Below, piece after piece: positions 27,735-39,253 of a stretch of 64,000 bases of DNA (positions are counted from its first letter, which is position 1; the number at the start of each line of letters is the position of its first letter). This stretch comes from Allohoeflea poritis (GTDB taxonomy: Bacteria > Pseudomonadota > Alphaproteobacteria > Rhizobiales > Rhizobiaceae). The DNA lies in the NCBI RefSeq assembly GCF_027889715.1, contig NZ_JAPJZH010000005.1, positions 1-64,000 of the forward strand, written 5' to 3'. The notes below the pieces were generated by a model. It had not been told where the DNA came from. It saw nothing but the letters and a program-made list of their open reading frames with translations, and did no database searches. The translations under genes and the position numbers were made by a program.

Positions 27735-28244
27735 ATGCGGAATGGAATAGTCGTGATCGCGCTGTGTGCGGCGGTCGCTTTGGCGGGATGCCAGAGGACC
27801 GGTTTCGGCGGCGGATTCGGGCAGCCCGCGCCGCTGTCTCCGGCGCCGGTCGGTGACATTCAGAGCGGGCAGTTGCCGCCGGCCGGGCAAAGCGATTTCC
27901 CGGATGCGCCGACAACGCAGGGCCCGAGCGAACAGGAACTGCAGACGGTCGCCGCCAATGCGCCCGAGGTCACGCGCGACTCCATGGTCGGGCGATGGAC
28001 GATCTCGACGGGCGGCAATAGCTGCGATGTCTTCCTCGCACTGACAAAATGGACGGGCGGATACCGGGCCGCCTCGCGCGGCTGCAACGATCAGGCAGCG
28101 CTGATCTCGGCCTGGGACGTGCAGGGCAAGCAGGTGATCCTAAACGATTCTTCCGGAAACCAGTTCGCGGCGCTCTACAAGTCCGGCGAACAGCGGTTCG
28201 ACGGAACGACGGCGGTGGGCCAACCGATCAGCCTCAACAGGTAA
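27735..28244 (+). CDS. Omp19-like outer-membrane lipoprotein, AprI/Inh protease-inhibitor fold
   Basis: A 169-residue lipoprotein. Its signal peptide ends in the lipobox LAGC, making Cys18 the lipidation site. A Pro/Gln-rich linker leads to a C-terminal AprI/Inh-type beta-barrel domain: GRWTISTGGNSCDVFLAL, then RAASRGCNDQ, where the two cysteines form the family disulfide. The end, SGEQRFDGTTAVGQPISL, closely resembles Brucella Omp19, a protease inhibitor that protects lipoproteins and antigens from host proteases. The ATG at 27735 follows GGGGATGA. Confidence 0.87.
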   Translation: MRNGIVVIALCAAVALAGCQRTGFGGGFGQPAPLSPAPVGDIQSGQLPPAGQSDFPDAPTTQGPSEQELQTVAANAPEVTRDSMVGRWTISTGGNSCDVFLALTKWTGGYRAASRGCNDQAALISAWDVQGKQVILNDSSGNQFAALYKSGEQRFDGTTAVGQPISLNR

Positions 28245-28281
28245 GCTGCGAAAACCGCATCGTGCGCGTGGACACCCTCCT

Positions 28282-29445
28282 ATGAGCATTGCCGACCGGA
28301 TCACGGTCTTAGAGCGCTACAATGCGCTGGTTGAATGCGGTGAGATCGAGAGCGACGATGCGCAGGTGATGCTGGCGAAGGCGCTTGACCGGGTTCTTGC
28401 GGAAATCGGCGAGCGGCGCCTGACCAACAAGTCCAGCCATCTGGGCTGGCTCTTCGCACGCCGGCAGAAAAAGCTTCCGGCCATCCGAGGGCTCTATATC
28501 CACGGCGCCGTGGGCCGCGGCAAGACAATGCTCATGGACCTTTTCTACGAGCTGATTGTCGCGCAGCGGAAAAGACGGGTGCATTTCCACGACTTCATGG
28601 CCGATGTGCATGAGCGGATCTATGCGCAGCGTCAGGCGCTCAAGCGCGGCGAGACGAAACAGGAAGATCCGATCCCGCCCGTCGCGGCACAGCTGATCGG
28701 CGAGGCATGGGTGCTGTGTTTCGACGAATTCTCGGTCACCGACATCGCCGATGCGATGATCCTGTCGCGGCTGTTCGAGCAGCTCTTCCAGCGCGGCTGT
28801 GTGCTTGTCGCGACCTCCAATGTGGAGCCGGACGATCTCTATCACAACGGGTTGAACCGGCAGCTGTTCCTGCCCTTCATCGATCTGCTCAAGTCCCGGG
28901 TCGATGTCTTCAGCCTCGATGCGCGGACCGACTACCGCCTCGAGAAGCTGAAACAATTGCCGGTCTATCTGACACCGATCAACAATGAGACGAAGATCGC
29001 CATGGCGAAAGCCTGGCGGGAGATGACGGTCGGGCATATCGCCCATCCGCATATGATCAGCGTCAAGGGACGCGAGATCGAGGTGCCGCTGGAGGCCGGC
29101 GGCATTGCCCGCTTCACCTTCGACGAATTGTGCGCGCGGCCCCTGGCGGCCAGCGACTACCACATCATCGCGCACCGCTATCACACCGTGTTTGTCGAAA
29201 ATATCCCGATCATGGATGAGGATCGGCGCAACGAGGCCAAGCGCTTCATCAACCTCGTCGATATGCTTTACGATGCCGGGACAAGGCTGATCGTTTCCGC
29301 CGCCGCCGTGCCGGAGGATCTGTATGCGGGCAAGCGGGGCACCGAGCGTTTCGAATTTGCCAGAACCGCCTCGCGGCTCTTCGAAATGCAGAGTGCGGAT
29401 TATCTTGCCGCCAGCCGCGCCGCCAGCGACGCGGAAAGTGCCTGA
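28282..29445 (+). CDS. zapE: Cell division protein ZapE (AFG1-like ATPase)
   Basis: A 387-residue ATPase of the AFG1/ZapE family, which acts at the Z ring under stress or low oxygen. Walker A is HGAVGRGKTMLMDLFY at about residues 74-89 and Walker B is VLCFDEFSVTDIADAM at about 145-160. VLVATSNVEPDDLYHNGLNR is a family hallmark. It lies upstream of mdh, a common position in Rhizobiales. It may be co-transcribed with the Omp19-like gene 37 bp upstream. Confidence 0.93.
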   Translation: MSIADRITVLERYNALVECGEIESDDAQVMLAKALDRVLAEIGERRLTNKSSHLGWLFARRQKKLPAIRGLYIHGAVGRGKTMLMDLFYELIVAQRKRRVHFHDFMADVHERIYAQRQALKRGETKQEDPIPPVAAQLIGEAWVLCFDEFSVTDIADAMILSRLFEQLFQRGCVLVATSNVEPDDLYHNGLNRQLFLPFIDLLKSRVDVFSLDARTDYRLEKLKQLPVYLTPINNETKIAMAKAWREMTVGHIAHPHMISVKGREIEVPLEAGGIARFTFDELCARPLAASDYHIIAHRYHTVFVENIPIMDEDRRNEAKRFINLVDMLYDAGTRLIVSAAAVPEDLYAGKRGTERFEFARTASRLFEMQSADYLAASRAASDAESA

Positions 29446-29480
29446 ATTCAAACAGGCATTTGTGATCGCACGCCCTGAAT

Positions 29481-29498
29481 TCTTACGTTTACGTAAGA
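29481..29498. promoter_or_regulatory. Perfect 7-4-7 palindrome upstream of mdh
   Basis: TCTTACG (29481-29487) and CGTAAGA (29492-29498) are perfectly complementary around TTTA. The site is in the 196-bp gap between zapE and mdh, about 145 bp before the mdh start. Palindromes of this TTACGTTTACGTAA kind are bound by MerR- or TetR-type regulators in proteobacteria. Here it may control the mdh-suc-lpd run, but this is inference. Confidence 0.45.
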
Positions 29499-29512
29499 GC
29501 TTGTGCATCTAA

Positions 29513-30604
<1,092 letters not shown>

Positions 30605-30627
30605 CCGGAAACACGGGATTTCCATCC

Positions 30628-31824
30628 ATGAATATTCATGAATACCAGGCCAAGGCCCTGTTGAAGAGCTTTGGTGCACCGGTCGCCGAGGGCGTGCCGA
30701 TCTTCTCCGCCGACGAGGCCGCAGGCGCCGCGGCCAAACTCCCCGGACCGCTTTACGTGGTCAAGAGCCAGATCCATGCCGGCGGTCGCGGCAAGGGCAA
30801 GTTCAAGGAATTGCCGGCCGAAGCCAAGGGCGGCGTGCGGCTTGCCAGTTCGGTCGACGAGGTCGTCTCGCACGCCTCGGAGATGCTCGGCAACACGCTG
30901 GTCACCAAGCAGACCGGCGAGCACGGCAAGCAGGTGAACCGGCTCTACATCGAGGATGGCGCGGATATCGACCGCGAACTCTATCTTTCCATTCTCGTTG
31001 ACCGCACCGTCGGCCGGCCGGCCTTCGTCGTCTCGACGGAAGGCGGTATGGATATCGAGGCGGTCGCCGAGGAAACGCCCGAGAAGATCCTGACCCTGCC
31101 GATCGACCCGGACACGGGTGTGACCGATGCCGATGCCGCGCAGTTGTGCGATGCGCTGAAGCTCGAAGGCGAGGCGCGCAGCGACGGCATGACGCTGTTT
31201 CCGATCCTCTACAAGGCCTTCGTCGAAAAGGACATGAGCCTGCTCGAGGTCAATCCGCTGATCGTCATGGAGAACGGCCGGTTGCGCGTGCTCGACGCCA
31301 AGGTCTCCTTCGACGGCAATGCGCTGTTCAGGCAGGACGACGTCGTGGCCCTGCGCGATACGACCGAGGAAGACGAGAAGGAAATCGAGGCCTCCAAGTT
31401 CGATCTCGCCTATGTGGCGCTCGACGGCAATATCGGCTGCATGGTCAACGGGGCCGGCCTTGCCATGGCGACGATGGACATCATCAAGCTCTACGGCGCG
31501 GAGCCGGCGAACTTTCTCGATGTCGGCGGCGGCGCGTCCAAGGAAAAGGTCACCGCCGCGTTCAAGATCATCACCGCCGACCCGGCTGTCGAAGGTATCC
31601 TGGTCAACATCTTCGGCGGCATCATGCGCTGCGACACGATCGCCGAGGGCGTTGTCGCTGCGGTCAAGGAAGTCGGCCTGAAGGTTCCCCTGGTGGTGCG
31701 CCTGGAAGGCACGAATGTGGAGAAGGGCAAACGGATCATCAATGAAAGCGGCCTCAACGTTATTGCCGCGGACGATCTGGATGACGCCGCACAGAAAATC
31801 GTCAAAGCGGTGAAAGGGGCCTGA
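30628..31824 (+). CDS. sucC: Succinyl-CoA synthetase beta subunit
   Basis: A 398-residue ATP-grasp subunit. It begins [19 protein letters not shown] and has [12 protein letters not shown] in the nucleotide-binding region (about residues 51-62). [10 protein letters not shown] and [17 protein letters not shown], the latter facing the phosphohistidine of the alpha subunit, are intact. With SucD it makes succinate and ATP from succinyl-CoA. It is 23 bp after mdh and 3 bp before sucD. Confidence 0.98.
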   Translation: MNIHEYQAKALLKSFGAPVAEGVPIFSADEAAGAAAKLPGPLYVVKSQIHAGGRGKGKFKELPAEAKGGVRLASSVDEVVSHASEMLGNTLVTKQTGEHGKQVNRLYIEDGADIDRELYLSILVDRTVGRPAFVVSTEGGMDIEAVAEETPEKILTLPIDPDTGVTDADAAQLCDALKLEGEARSDGMTLFPILYKAFVEKDMSLLEVNPLIVMENGRLRVLDAKVSFDGNALFRQDDVVALRDTTEEDEKEIEASKFDLAYVALDGNIGCMVNGAGLAMATMDIIKLYGAEPANFLDVGGGASKEKVTAAFKIITADPAVEGILVNIFGGIMRCDTIAEGVVAAVKEVGLKVPLVVRLEGTNVEKGKRIINESGLNVIAADDLDDAAQKIVKAVKGA

Positions 31825-31827
31825 TCC

Positions 31828-32739
31828 ATGTCGATTCTCGTCAATAAAGACACCAGGGTCCTTGTCCAGGGCCTCACCGGCAAGACCGGCACCTTCCATA
31901 CCGAGCAGGCGCTGGCCTATTACGGCACCAAGATGGTCGGCGGCATCCACCCCAAGAAGGGCGGGCAGGTCTGGACCGGCAATGTCGGCGACGGCACGGC
32001 CGATCTTCCGATCTTCGCTTCCGTCGCGGAGGGCAAGGAACGGACCGGCGCCGACGCGTCGGTCGTCTATGTTCCGCCGGCGGGCGCCGGGGCGGCGATC
32101 ATCGAGGCGATCGATGCGGAGATACCGCTGATCGTCTGCATCACCGAAGGCATTCCCGTCTCCGACATGGTGAAGGTCAAGCGGCGGCTGGAGAAATCCT
32201 CGTCGCGGCTGCTCGGCCCGAACTGTCCGGGCGTGCTGACGCCGGAAGAATGCAAGATCGGCATCATGCCGGGCAATATCTTCAAGAAGGGGTCCGTCGG
32301 CGTCGTGTCCCGGTCGGGCACGCTGACCTATGAGGCGGTGTTCCAGACCACCAATGAGGGCCTCGGGCAGACGACGGCCGTCGGCATCGGCGGCGATCCG
32401 GTCAAGGGCACCGAGTTCATCGATGTGCTCGAGATGTTCCTGGCCGATGACGAGACCAAGTCGATCATCATGATCGGGGAGATCGGCGGCTCGGCCGAAG
32501 AAGACGCCGCCCAGTTCCTCGCCGATGAGGCGAAGAAAGGCCGGTCCAAGCCGACCGTCGGCTTCATCGCCGGCCGCACGGCACCGCCCGGACGCACCAT
32601 GGGCCATGCCGGCGCGGTGATTTCCGGCGGCAAGGGCGGCGCGGAGGACAAGATTGCAGCGATGGAGGAGGCGGGCATCCGCGTGTCTCCGTCGCCGGCG
32701 CAGCTCGGCAAGACACTGGTCGAATTGCTGAAAGGCTGA
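31828..32739 (+). CDS. sucD: Succinyl-CoA synthetase alpha subunit
   Basis: A 303-residue subunit with the CoA-binding domain at the N-terminus ([18 protein letters not shown]) and the active-site histidine in [19 protein letters not shown] at about residue 256. [20 protein letters not shown] and [13 protein letters not shown] are also typical. It is coupled to sucC. A hairpin follows at 32748. Confidence 0.98.
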   Translation: MSILVNKDTRVLVQGLTGKTGTFHTEQALAYYGTKMVGGIHPKKGGQVWTGNVGDGTADLPIFASVAEGKERTGADASVVYVPPAGAGAAIIEAIDAEIPLIVCITEGIPVSDMVKVKRRLEKSSSRLLGPNCPGVLTPEECKIGIMPGNIFKKGSVGVVSRSGTLTYEAVFQTTNEGLGQTTAVGIGGDPVKGTEFIDVLEMFLADDETKSIIMIGEIGGSAEEDAAQFLADEAKKGRSKPTVGFIAGRTAPPGRTMGHAGAVISGGKGGAEDKIAAMEEAGIRVSPSPAQLGKTLVELLKG

Positions 32740-32747
32740 GAGATGCG

Positions 32748-32769
32748 GGGCGGCACCCAGGTGCCGCCC
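32748..32769 (+). terminator. Strong hairpin after sucD, no T-run
   Basis: GGGCGGCAC (32748-32756) pairs perfectly with GTGCCGCCC (32761-32769) across a CCAG loop, but no U-tract follows. It may stabilise the sucCD transcript end or attenuate reading into sucA. The rest of the 273-bp gap to sucA contains no gene; a second small hairpin (GTACCC/GGGTAC) lies near 32936-32952. Confidence 0.5.
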
Positions 32770-33012
32770 TTGCCGTCGGGCACACGCAAATGTGTCCGAC
32801 CAGGAGGGCGCCGCAACAGGCGCAATTCCGGCGTTACAGAACCGCAGGAGCGGCGAGCGCCGGCGAATATGCGAGACAGGGCTACAAAGAGAACGGCCCG
32901 CACCGCATATTTGGTCTTTGGGTGGAAACGTGCCGTACCCGTGAGGGGTACACAATGCTGAGCGGCAGCGCCGCAACGTACCAAGGAGGCGGGGACTTCC
33001 CGCAAAGGGCAG

Positions 33013-35994
33013 ATGGCAAGACAGGAAGCCAACGAAACCTTCCAGGCAACTTCATTTCTATATGGCAGCAACGCATCCTATATCGAGGAACTTTACGCAC
33101 GCTATGAGGACGATCCGTCATCGGTTCCGCCCGAGTGGCAGAGCTTCTTCTCGGCCCTGAAGGATGATGCCGACGATGTGCGCAAGGCCGCACAGGGCGC
33201 GTCGTGGAAGCGTGACAACTGGCCGGTCGCCGCAAATGGCGAGTTGATCTCGGCCCTTGACGGCGACTGGGGCGCGGTCGAGGACCATTTCAAGACCCGG
33301 ATAAAGGACGAATCCGCAAACGGCGCCGCCGTCCTGTCGGATGATGAGGTACAGCAGGCGACGCGCGATTCCGTGCGCGCCATCATGATGATCCGCGCCT
33401 ACCGCATGCGCGGCCATCTGCACGCCAAGCTCGATCCGCTCGGCATCGCCGAGGAGAAGGAAGACTATAACGAGCTTTCTCCGGAAAATTACGGCTTCAC
33501 GGAAGCCGATTTCGACCGGCGCATCTTCCTCGACAATGTGCTTGGCCTGAAATACGCGACCATCAATGAGATGCTCGACATCCTCAAGCGCACCTATTGC
33601 TCGACGATCGGCGTGGAGTTCATGCACATCTCCAATCCGGAAGAAAAGGCTTGGATCCAGAAGCGCATCGAGGGTCCGGACAAGGGCGTCGAGTTCACGC
33701 CGCGCGGCAAGACCGCGATCCTGCAGAAACTGATCGAGGCGGAAGGCTTCGAGCAGTTCATCGACGTCAAATACAAGGGTACGAAGCGTTTCGGCCTGGA
33801 TGGCGGCGAGGCGCTTATCCCGGCGCTCGAGCAGATCATCAAGCGCGGCGGGCAGATGGGCCTGAAGGAAATCGTCCTCGGCATGGCGCATCGCGGCCGG
33901 CTGAACGTGCTTTCACAGGTGATGGGCAAGTCCCACCGCGCCATTTTCAACGAATTCAAGGGCGGCTCTTTCACACCCGACGATGTCGAGGGCTCCGGCG
34001 ACGTCAAATATCATCTGGGCACCTCCTCCGACCGCGAGTTCGACGGCAATTCCGTGCACCTGTCGCTGACGGCGAACCCGTCGCATCTTGAAATCGTCAA
34101 TCCGGTGGTCATGGGCAAGGCCCGCGCCAAGCAGGACCTGCTGGCCGGTCACCCTCGCGGCGAAGTCGTACCGCTGGCCGAGCGGGTCAAGGTGCTGCCG
34201 CTGCTGCTGCATGGCGACGCGGCCTTTGCGGGGCAGGGTGTCGTTGCCGAATGTCTCGGCCTGTCGGGACTGCGCGGTCACCGGGTCGCCGGTACGATCC
34301 ACGTGATCATCAACAACCAGATCGGCTTTACCACCAATCCGCGTTTCTCGCGTTCCTCGCCCTATCCCTCGGACGTTGCCAAGATGATCGAAGCGCCGAT
34401 CTTCCACGTCAATGGCGACGATCCCGAAGCGGTCGTCTATGCCGCGAAGGTGGCGACCGAGTTCCGCATGACCTTCCACAAGCCTGTGGTGCTTGACATT
34501 TTCTGCTATCGCCGCTTCGGTCACAATGAGGGCGATGAGCCGGCATTTACCCAGCCGATCATGTACAAGAAGATCCGCTCACACGAGACAACCCTGCAGA
34601 TCTACGGTCAGAAGCTCGTCAGCGAGGGCCTGCTCGGCCAGGGCGATGTCGAGAAGATGAAGGCCGACTGGCGCGCCTTCCTGGAGCAGGAGTTCGAGGC
34701 CGGCAATTCCTACAAGCCGAACAAGGCCGACTGGCTGGACGGCGTTTGGTCGGGCATGCGCGTCGCGGACAATCAGGACGAACAGCGCCGCGGCAAGACG
34801 GCCCTGACGGTCAAGAACCTGAAAGACATGGGCCGCAAACTCTCCACCGTTCCGGATGGATTTGCCGTTCACCGGACGATCCAGCGGTTCATGGACCACC
34901 GTTCCAAGATGATCGATACCGGCGACGGGATCGACTGGGCGACCGGGGAGGCGCTGGCCTTCGGATCGCTGCTCCTGGAAGGGCATGCCGTGCGCCTGTC
35001 TGGGCAGGACTGCGAGCGCGGAACCTTCTCGCAGCGCCATTCGGTGCTCTACAGCCAGGCAGACGAGGAGCGCTATATTCCGCTGAACAATCTCGGCAAG
35101 GGCCAGGCGCTTTACGAGGTCATCAACTCGATGCTGTCCGAAGAGGCGGTGCTCGGGTTCGAATATGGCTATTCGCTGGCCGAACCCAACGCGCTCACCC
35201 TTTGGGAAGCGCAGTTCGGGGATTTCGCCAATGGCGCGCAGGTCGTCTTCGACCAGTTCATCTCCTCGGGCGAGCGCAAATGGCTGCGCATGTCGGGCCT
35301 CGTGTGCCTGCTTCCCCACGGCTATGAGGGCCAGGGACCGGAGCACTCCTCGGCCCGCCTGGAGCGCTTTCTGCAACTGTGCGCGGAAGACAATATGCAG
35401 GTGGCGAACTGCACGACACCGGCAAACTATTTCCATGTCCTGCGCCGGCAAATGAAGCGCAACTTCAGGAAGCCGCTGATCCTGATGACGCCGAAATCGC
35501 TGCTGCGCCACAAACGCGCGATTTCGCAGCTGTCGGAAATGGCCGGTGACAGCTCCTTCCACCGTCTGTTGTGGGATGATGCCGAAGTGCGCAAGGATCA
35601 GGCCATCAAGCTGCAGAAGGACAACAAGATCCGCCGCGTCGTCATGTGCAGCGGCAAGGTCTACTACGATCTTTACGAAGAGCGTGAGCAGCGCGGCATC
35701 GACGATGTCTACCTGCTGCGTCTCGAGCAGCTTTATCCGTTCCCGGCCAAGGCGCTGATCCACGAATTGTCGCGCTTCCGCGATGCGGAGATGGTCTGGT
35801 GCCAGGAGGAGCCGAAGAACATGGGCGCCTGGGCCTTTATCGACCCGTATCTGGAGTGGGTGCTCGCACATATCGACGCCAAGTACCAGCGTGTGCGTTA
35901 CACGGGCCGGCCGGCCGCCGCCTCGCCGGCGACGGGTCTCCTGTCAAAGCACAAGGCGCAGTTGGAGGCCTTCCTCGAAGATGCGCTCGGCTGA
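33013..35994 (+). CDS. sucA: 2-oxoglutarate dehydrogenase E1 component
   Basis: A 993-residue thiamine-diphosphate-dependent E1. The N-terminal SFLYGSNASYIEELYARYE is the E2/E3-contacting segment. GMAHRGRLNVLSQVMGK and the ThDP region (IHVIINNQIGFTTNP) are intact, as are GHNEGDEPAFTQP and the C-terminal LPHGYEGQGPEHSSARLER. It decarboxylates 2-oxoglutarate and passes the succinyl group to SucB. It is 50 bp upstream of sucB. Confidence 0.98.
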   Translation: MARQEANETFQATSFLYGSNASYIEELYARYEDDPSSVPPEWQSFFSALKDDADDVRKAAQGASWKRDNWPVAANGELISALDGDWGAVEDHFKTRIKDESANGAAVLSDDEVQQATRDSVRAIMMIRAYRMRGHLHAKLDPLGIAEEKEDYNELSPENYGFTEADFDRRIFLDNVLGLKYATINEMLDILKRTYCSTIGVEFMHISNPEEKAWIQKRIEGPDKGVEFTPRGKTAILQKLIEAEGFEQFIDVKYKGTKRFGLDGGEALIPALEQIIKRGGQMGLKEIVLGMAHRGRLNVLSQVMGKSHRAIFNEFKGGSFTPDDVEGSGDVKYHLGTSSDREFDGNSVHLSLTANPSHLEIVNPVVMGKARAKQDLLAGHPRGEVVPLAERVKVLPLLLHGDAAFAGQGVVAECLGLSGLRGHRVAGTIHVIINNQIGFTTNPRFSRSSPYPSDVAKMIEAPIFHVNGDDPEAVVYAAKVATEFRMTFHKPVVLDIFCYRRFGHNEGDEPAFTQPIMYKKIRSHETTLQIYGQKLVSEGLLGQGDVEKMKADWRAFLEQEFEAGNSYKPNKADWLDGVWSGMRVADNQDEQRRGKTALTVKNLKDMGRKLSTVPDGFAVHRTIQRFMDHRSKMIDTGDGIDWATGEALAFGSLLLEGHAVRLSGQDCERGTFSQRHSVLYSQADEERYIPLNNLGKGQALYEVINSMLSEEAVLGFEYGYSLAEPNALTLWEAQFGDFANGAQVVFDQFISSGERKWLRMSGLVCLLPHGYEGQGPEHSSARLERFLQLCAEDNMQVANCTTPANYFHVLRRQMKRNFRKPLILMTPKSLLRHKRAISQLSEMAGDSSFHRLLWDDAEVRKDQAIKLQKDNKIRRVVMCSGKVYYDLYEEREQRGIDDVYLLRLEQLYPFPAKALIHELSRFRDAEMVWCQEEPKNMGAWAFIDPYLEWVLAHIDAKYQRVRYTGRPAAASPATGLLSKHKAQLEAFLEDALG

Positions 35995-36044
35995 CGACCG
36001 CTTTTGCTAATCTGTCCTGAACTGACAAACGGAAACTGAATAAA

Positions 36045-37274
36045 ATGGCCACAGAAATACGCGTTCCCACTCTCGGAGAATCCGTAACCGAGGCGACCAT
36101 CGGAACCTGGTTCAAGAAAGTGGGCGACGCGATCGCCACCGATGAGCCGCTGGTCGAACTGGAAACCGACAAGGTGACGATCGAAGTGCCGGCCCCCGCT
36201 GCCGGAACGCTTTCCGAGATCGTCGCCAATGAGGGCGATACGGTCGAGGTCGACGCGCTGCTCGGCCAGATCGCCGAGGGCGCGGCCGCCGCCGCGCCAG
36301 CGGCCACGGAGGCGCCGGTTGAAAGCAAACCCGCCGAAGCGAACGCCGATACCGCCGCGCCTGCCGCCGCGCAGCCCGGTTCCGACATGCCACCGGCGCC
36401 ATCGGCCGCAAAGATGATGGCGGAGAACAATGTTTCAGCCGACCAGGTTGCCGGCAGCGGCAAGCGCGGCCAGGTGCTGAAAGGCGATGTGATCGACGCT
36501 CTTGCCAAGGGCATCGCAGAGCCCGCCCCGGCAGCGCCGGCAGCCGCCCGGGCGCCGTCGAGCAGCGAGGATGAGGCGCGCGAGGAGCGGGTCAAGATGA
36601 CCCGGCTGCGTCAGACGATCGCCCGCCGTCTGAAAGATGCGCAGAACACGGCGGCCATGCTGACCACCTATAACGAGGTCGACATGACCGCGGTGATGGA
36701 GCTGCGCAAGAAGTACAAGGAGCTGTTCGAGAAGAAACACGGTGTCAAGCTCGGTTTCATGGGCTTCTTCACCAAGGCCGTCTGCCATGCGCTGAAGGAG
36801 ATCCCGGCGGTCAATGCGGAAATCGACGGCACCGACATCATCTACAAGAATTTCTGCCATGTCGGCGTTGCGGTCGGCACGGACAAGGGGCTTGTGGTTC
36901 CGGTCGTCCGCGATGCCGACCGGCGTTCCATCGCCGGCATCGAACAGGAAATCGGCCGGCTCGGGCTTGCCGCCCGCAATGGCGAGCTCAACATGGCCGA
37001 CATGCAGGGCGGCACCTTCACCATCTCCAATGGCGGGGTCTACGGCTCGCTGATGTCGTCGCCGATCCTCAACGCCCCGCAATCGGGTATTCTGGGTATG
37101 CACAAGATCCAGGAACGGCCGGTGGCGCTCGGCGGTCAGGTGGTTATCCGGCCGATGATGTATCTGGCGCTCTCCTACGACCACCGCATCGTCGACGGCA
37201 AGGAGGCGGTGACGTTCCTCGTGCGGGTCAAGGAAAGCCTGGAAGATCCGGAACGGCTTGTCCTGGATCTATAA
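36045..37274 (+). CDS. sucB: 2-oxoglutarate dehydrogenase E2 (dihydrolipoyl succinyltransferase)
   Basis: A 409-residue E2. The lipoyl domain carries the lipoyl-lysine in [17 protein letters not shown] (about residue 43). An Ala/Pro linker leads to the peripheral-subunit-binding domain ([20 protein letters not shown]). The catalytic domain contains [17 protein letters not shown] and the active-site SYDHRIVDG near the C-terminus. It is followed after 6 bp by a small secreted-protein gene and then lpd. Confidence 0.98.
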   Translation: MATEIRVPTLGESVTEATIGTWFKKVGDAIATDEPLVELETDKVTIEVPAPAAGTLSEIVANEGDTVEVDALLGQIAEGAAAAAPAATEAPVESKPAEANADTAAPAAAQPGSDMPPAPSAAKMMAENNVSADQVAGSGKRGQVLKGDVIDALAKGIAEPAPAAPAAARAPSSSEDEAREERVKMTRLRQTIARRLKDAQNTAAMLTTYNEVDMTAVMELRKKYKELFEKKHGVKLGFMGFFTKAVCHALKEIPAVNAEIDGTDIIYKNFCHVGVAVGTDKGLVVPVVRDADRRSIAGIEQEIGRLGLAARNGELNMADMQGGTFTISNGGVYGSLMSSPILNAPQSGILGMHKIQERPVALGGQVVIRPMMYLALSYDHRIVDGKEAVTFLVRVKESLEDPERLVLDL

Positions 37275-37280
37275 GGAAGC

Positions 37281-37784
37281 ATGAACGTTCCGTTCCTCCA
37301 TCCGATGGTCCTTGCGGCGGCCGTTATGGCCGCGGCGCCGGGCTGGACGGAAGGGACAAGCGGACGCAACTGCCCGCAGGCGCTCGCCGGATACGGGACG
37401 ACGGACCGGCGCGTTCTGCTCGAGTTCGCCGGATCTGCGGATCTGAGCTTCAGCGTAATTCTCGAGGGCAGGGACGGACGTTTTGACGGGTTCGTTTTTC
37501 CTTCCGAGGAGGAAGGCGGCATGGCCGGCGTCATTCTGGACGACTGTCCCGACGGCGATGTCACGGGTGCGGAACTCGAAGCATGCACGGTCTGGCAGGG
37601 CCCGGTCCGAACGGTCGATGCAAATGGCAATGCCGGCAACCTGCCGGCGTCCAATGGGACGGCTGCGGGTTATTTGCAACTTGAAGGCCTTGCCGCTGCG
37701 CTTGATGAACGGGCGCCCGACCTGACGGACGGGCTGCCGGCCAAGGAAATCGATAGACTAACGCTGCTGGCCTGCCTCGAATAG
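37281..37784 (+). CDS. Small exported protein of unknown function between sucB and lpd
   Basis: A 167-residue protein with a likely signal peptide (about residues 1-22, [15 protein letters not shown]). The mature part has four cysteines (NCPQ, DDCPDG, EACTVW, LLACLE), which could form two disulfides. AAGGAAG precedes the ATG and the gene starts 6 bp after the sucB stop, so it is probably translated with the dehydrogenase complex genes. I do not recognise the family and no direct role in the complex is implied, as it appears to leave the cytoplasm. Confidence 0.68.
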   Translation: MNVPFLHPMVLAAAVMAAAPGWTEGTSGRNCPQALAGYGTTDRRVLLEFAGSADLSFSVILEGRDGRFDGFVFPSEEEGGMAGVILDDCPDGDVTGAELEACTVWQGPVRTVDANGNAGNLPASNGTAAGYLQLEGLAAALDERAPDLTDGLPAKEIDRLTLLACLE

Positions 37785-37815
37785 GCGGCCGAACGAGGAT
37801 GAAAAGGAAATTCTG

Positions 37816-39228
37816 ATGGCTGAACCCTACGACGTCATCGTGATCGGGACCGGACCGGGCGGCTATGTGTGCGCGATCAAGGCGGCGCAGCTCGGATTGA
37901 AGACCGCCGTGGTCGAAAAGCGCGAGACGCTGGGCGGAACCTGCCTGAATATCGGCTGCATCCCGTCCAAGGCGCTGCTTCATGCCTCGGAGATGTTCTC
38001 GGAGGCCGAGCACGCCTTTCCGGATCTCGGCATCGATACCGGAAAGCCGAAGCTGAACCTGGAAAAGATGATGGCGCACAAGGATGCGACGGTGAAGTCG
38101 AATGTCGACGGCATCGCCTTCCTGATGAAGAAGAACAAGATTGACGTCCATACCGGGACCGGCACGATTGTCGGCAAGGGCAAGGTCTCCGTGACCGACG
38201 GCAAGGGCGACAGCGTCGAACTCGACACCAGGAACATCGTCATCGCCACCGGTTCCGATGTTGCCGGCATTCCCGGCGTGAATGTGAAGTTCGACGAGAA
38301 GGTCGTCGTATCCTCCACGGGCGCCCTTGAGCTTCCGAAAGTGCCGAAACACATGGTCGTCGTCGGCGGCGGTGTTATCGGGCTCGAGCTCGGTTCGGTC
38401 TGGGCGCGGCTCGGCGCCGAGGTCACGGTGGTCGAATTCCTCGACAAGATCCTCGGTCCGATGGATGGCGAGGTTTCCAAGCAGTTCCAGCGCATGCTCG
38501 GCAAGCAGGGGCTGACCTTCAAGCTTGGCTGCAAGGTGACCGATGTTGCTGCGACCAGCCGGTCCGCCAAGGTGACGTTCGAGCCGGTGAAGGGCGGAGA
38601 CGCCGAGACCCTCAGCGCCGATGTCGTGCTGGTGGCAACAGGCCGCAAGCCCTATACGGAAGGCCTTGGCCTTGAAAAGGCAGGCGTGATCGTCGACGAC
38701 GCCGGCCGCGTTCACATCGACGATCATTTCCGCACGAACATTTCCGGTATCTACGCAATCGGCGACGTTGTCGTCGGGCCGATGCTGGCCCACAAGGCCG
38801 AGGATGAAGGCGTTGCCGTTGCCGAGATCATCGCGGGGCAGGCGGGTCACGTGAATTACGGCGTCATTCCGGGCGTTGTCTACACGCAGCCCGAGGTCGC
38901 CTCGGTCGGCAAGACGGAAGACGAACTGAAGGCGGAAGGCGCCGACTACAAGGTCGGCAAGTTCCCCTTCTCGGCCAATGGCCGCGCCCGCGCCATGCTG
39001 CAGTCGGACGGCTTCGTCAAGGTGCTGTCAGACAAGGCGAATGACCGGGTACTCGGCGTGCATATCGTCGGCTTCGGTGCCGGCGAGATGATCCACGAGG
39101 CGGCGGTCCTGATGGAATTCGGCGGCAGCGCCGAGGATCTCGGCCGCACGTGCCATGCGCATCCGACCATGTCCGAGGCGGTCAAGGAGGCGGCGCTTGC
39201 CGCCTATGACAAGCCCATCCACATGTAG
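37816..39228 (+). CDS. lpdA: Dihydrolipoyl dehydrogenase (E3)
   Basis: A 470-residue flavoprotein disulfide reductase. FAD-binding [19 protein letters not shown] is at the N-terminus, and [17 protein letters not shown] holds the redox-active cysteines (about residues 44 and 49). NAD-binding [19 protein letters not shown] and the C-terminal [16 protein letters not shown] with the catalytic His-Glu pair are intact. It reoxidises lipoamide of SucB and ends the mdh-lpd run. A short direct repeat of GGGGCA follows its stop. Confidence 0.97.
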   Translation: MAEPYDVIVIGTGPGGYVCAIKAAQLGLKTAVVEKRETLGGTCLNIGCIPSKALLHASEMFSEAEHAFPDLGIDTGKPKLNLEKMMAHKDATVKSNVDGIAFLMKKNKIDVHTGTGTIVGKGKVSVTDGKGDSVELDTRNIVIATGSDVAGIPGVNVKFDEKVVVSSTGALELPKVPKHMVVVGGGVIGLELGSVWARLGAEVTVVEFLDKILGPMDGEVSKQFQRMLGKQGLTFKLGCKVTDVAATSRSAKVTFEPVKGGDAETLSADVVLVATGRKPYTEGLGLEKAGVIVDDAGRVHIDDHFRTNISGIYAIGDVVVGPMLAHKAEDEGVAVAEIIAGQAGHVNYGVIPGVVYTQPEVASVGKTEDELKAEGADYKVGKFPFSANGRARAMLQSDGFVKVLSDKANDRVLGVHIVGFGAGEMIHEAAVLMEFGGSAEDLGRTCHAHPTMSEAVKEAALAAYDKPIHM

Positions 39229-39253
39229 GGGCAACATGTAGGGGCAGCCCGGT

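Noticed and set aside
32740-33012. sucA-type riboswitch or leader RNA
   Set aside because: Known sucA and sucC RNA motifs belong to Burkholderiales and Pseudomonadales as I recall, and the two hairpins here do not resemble them.
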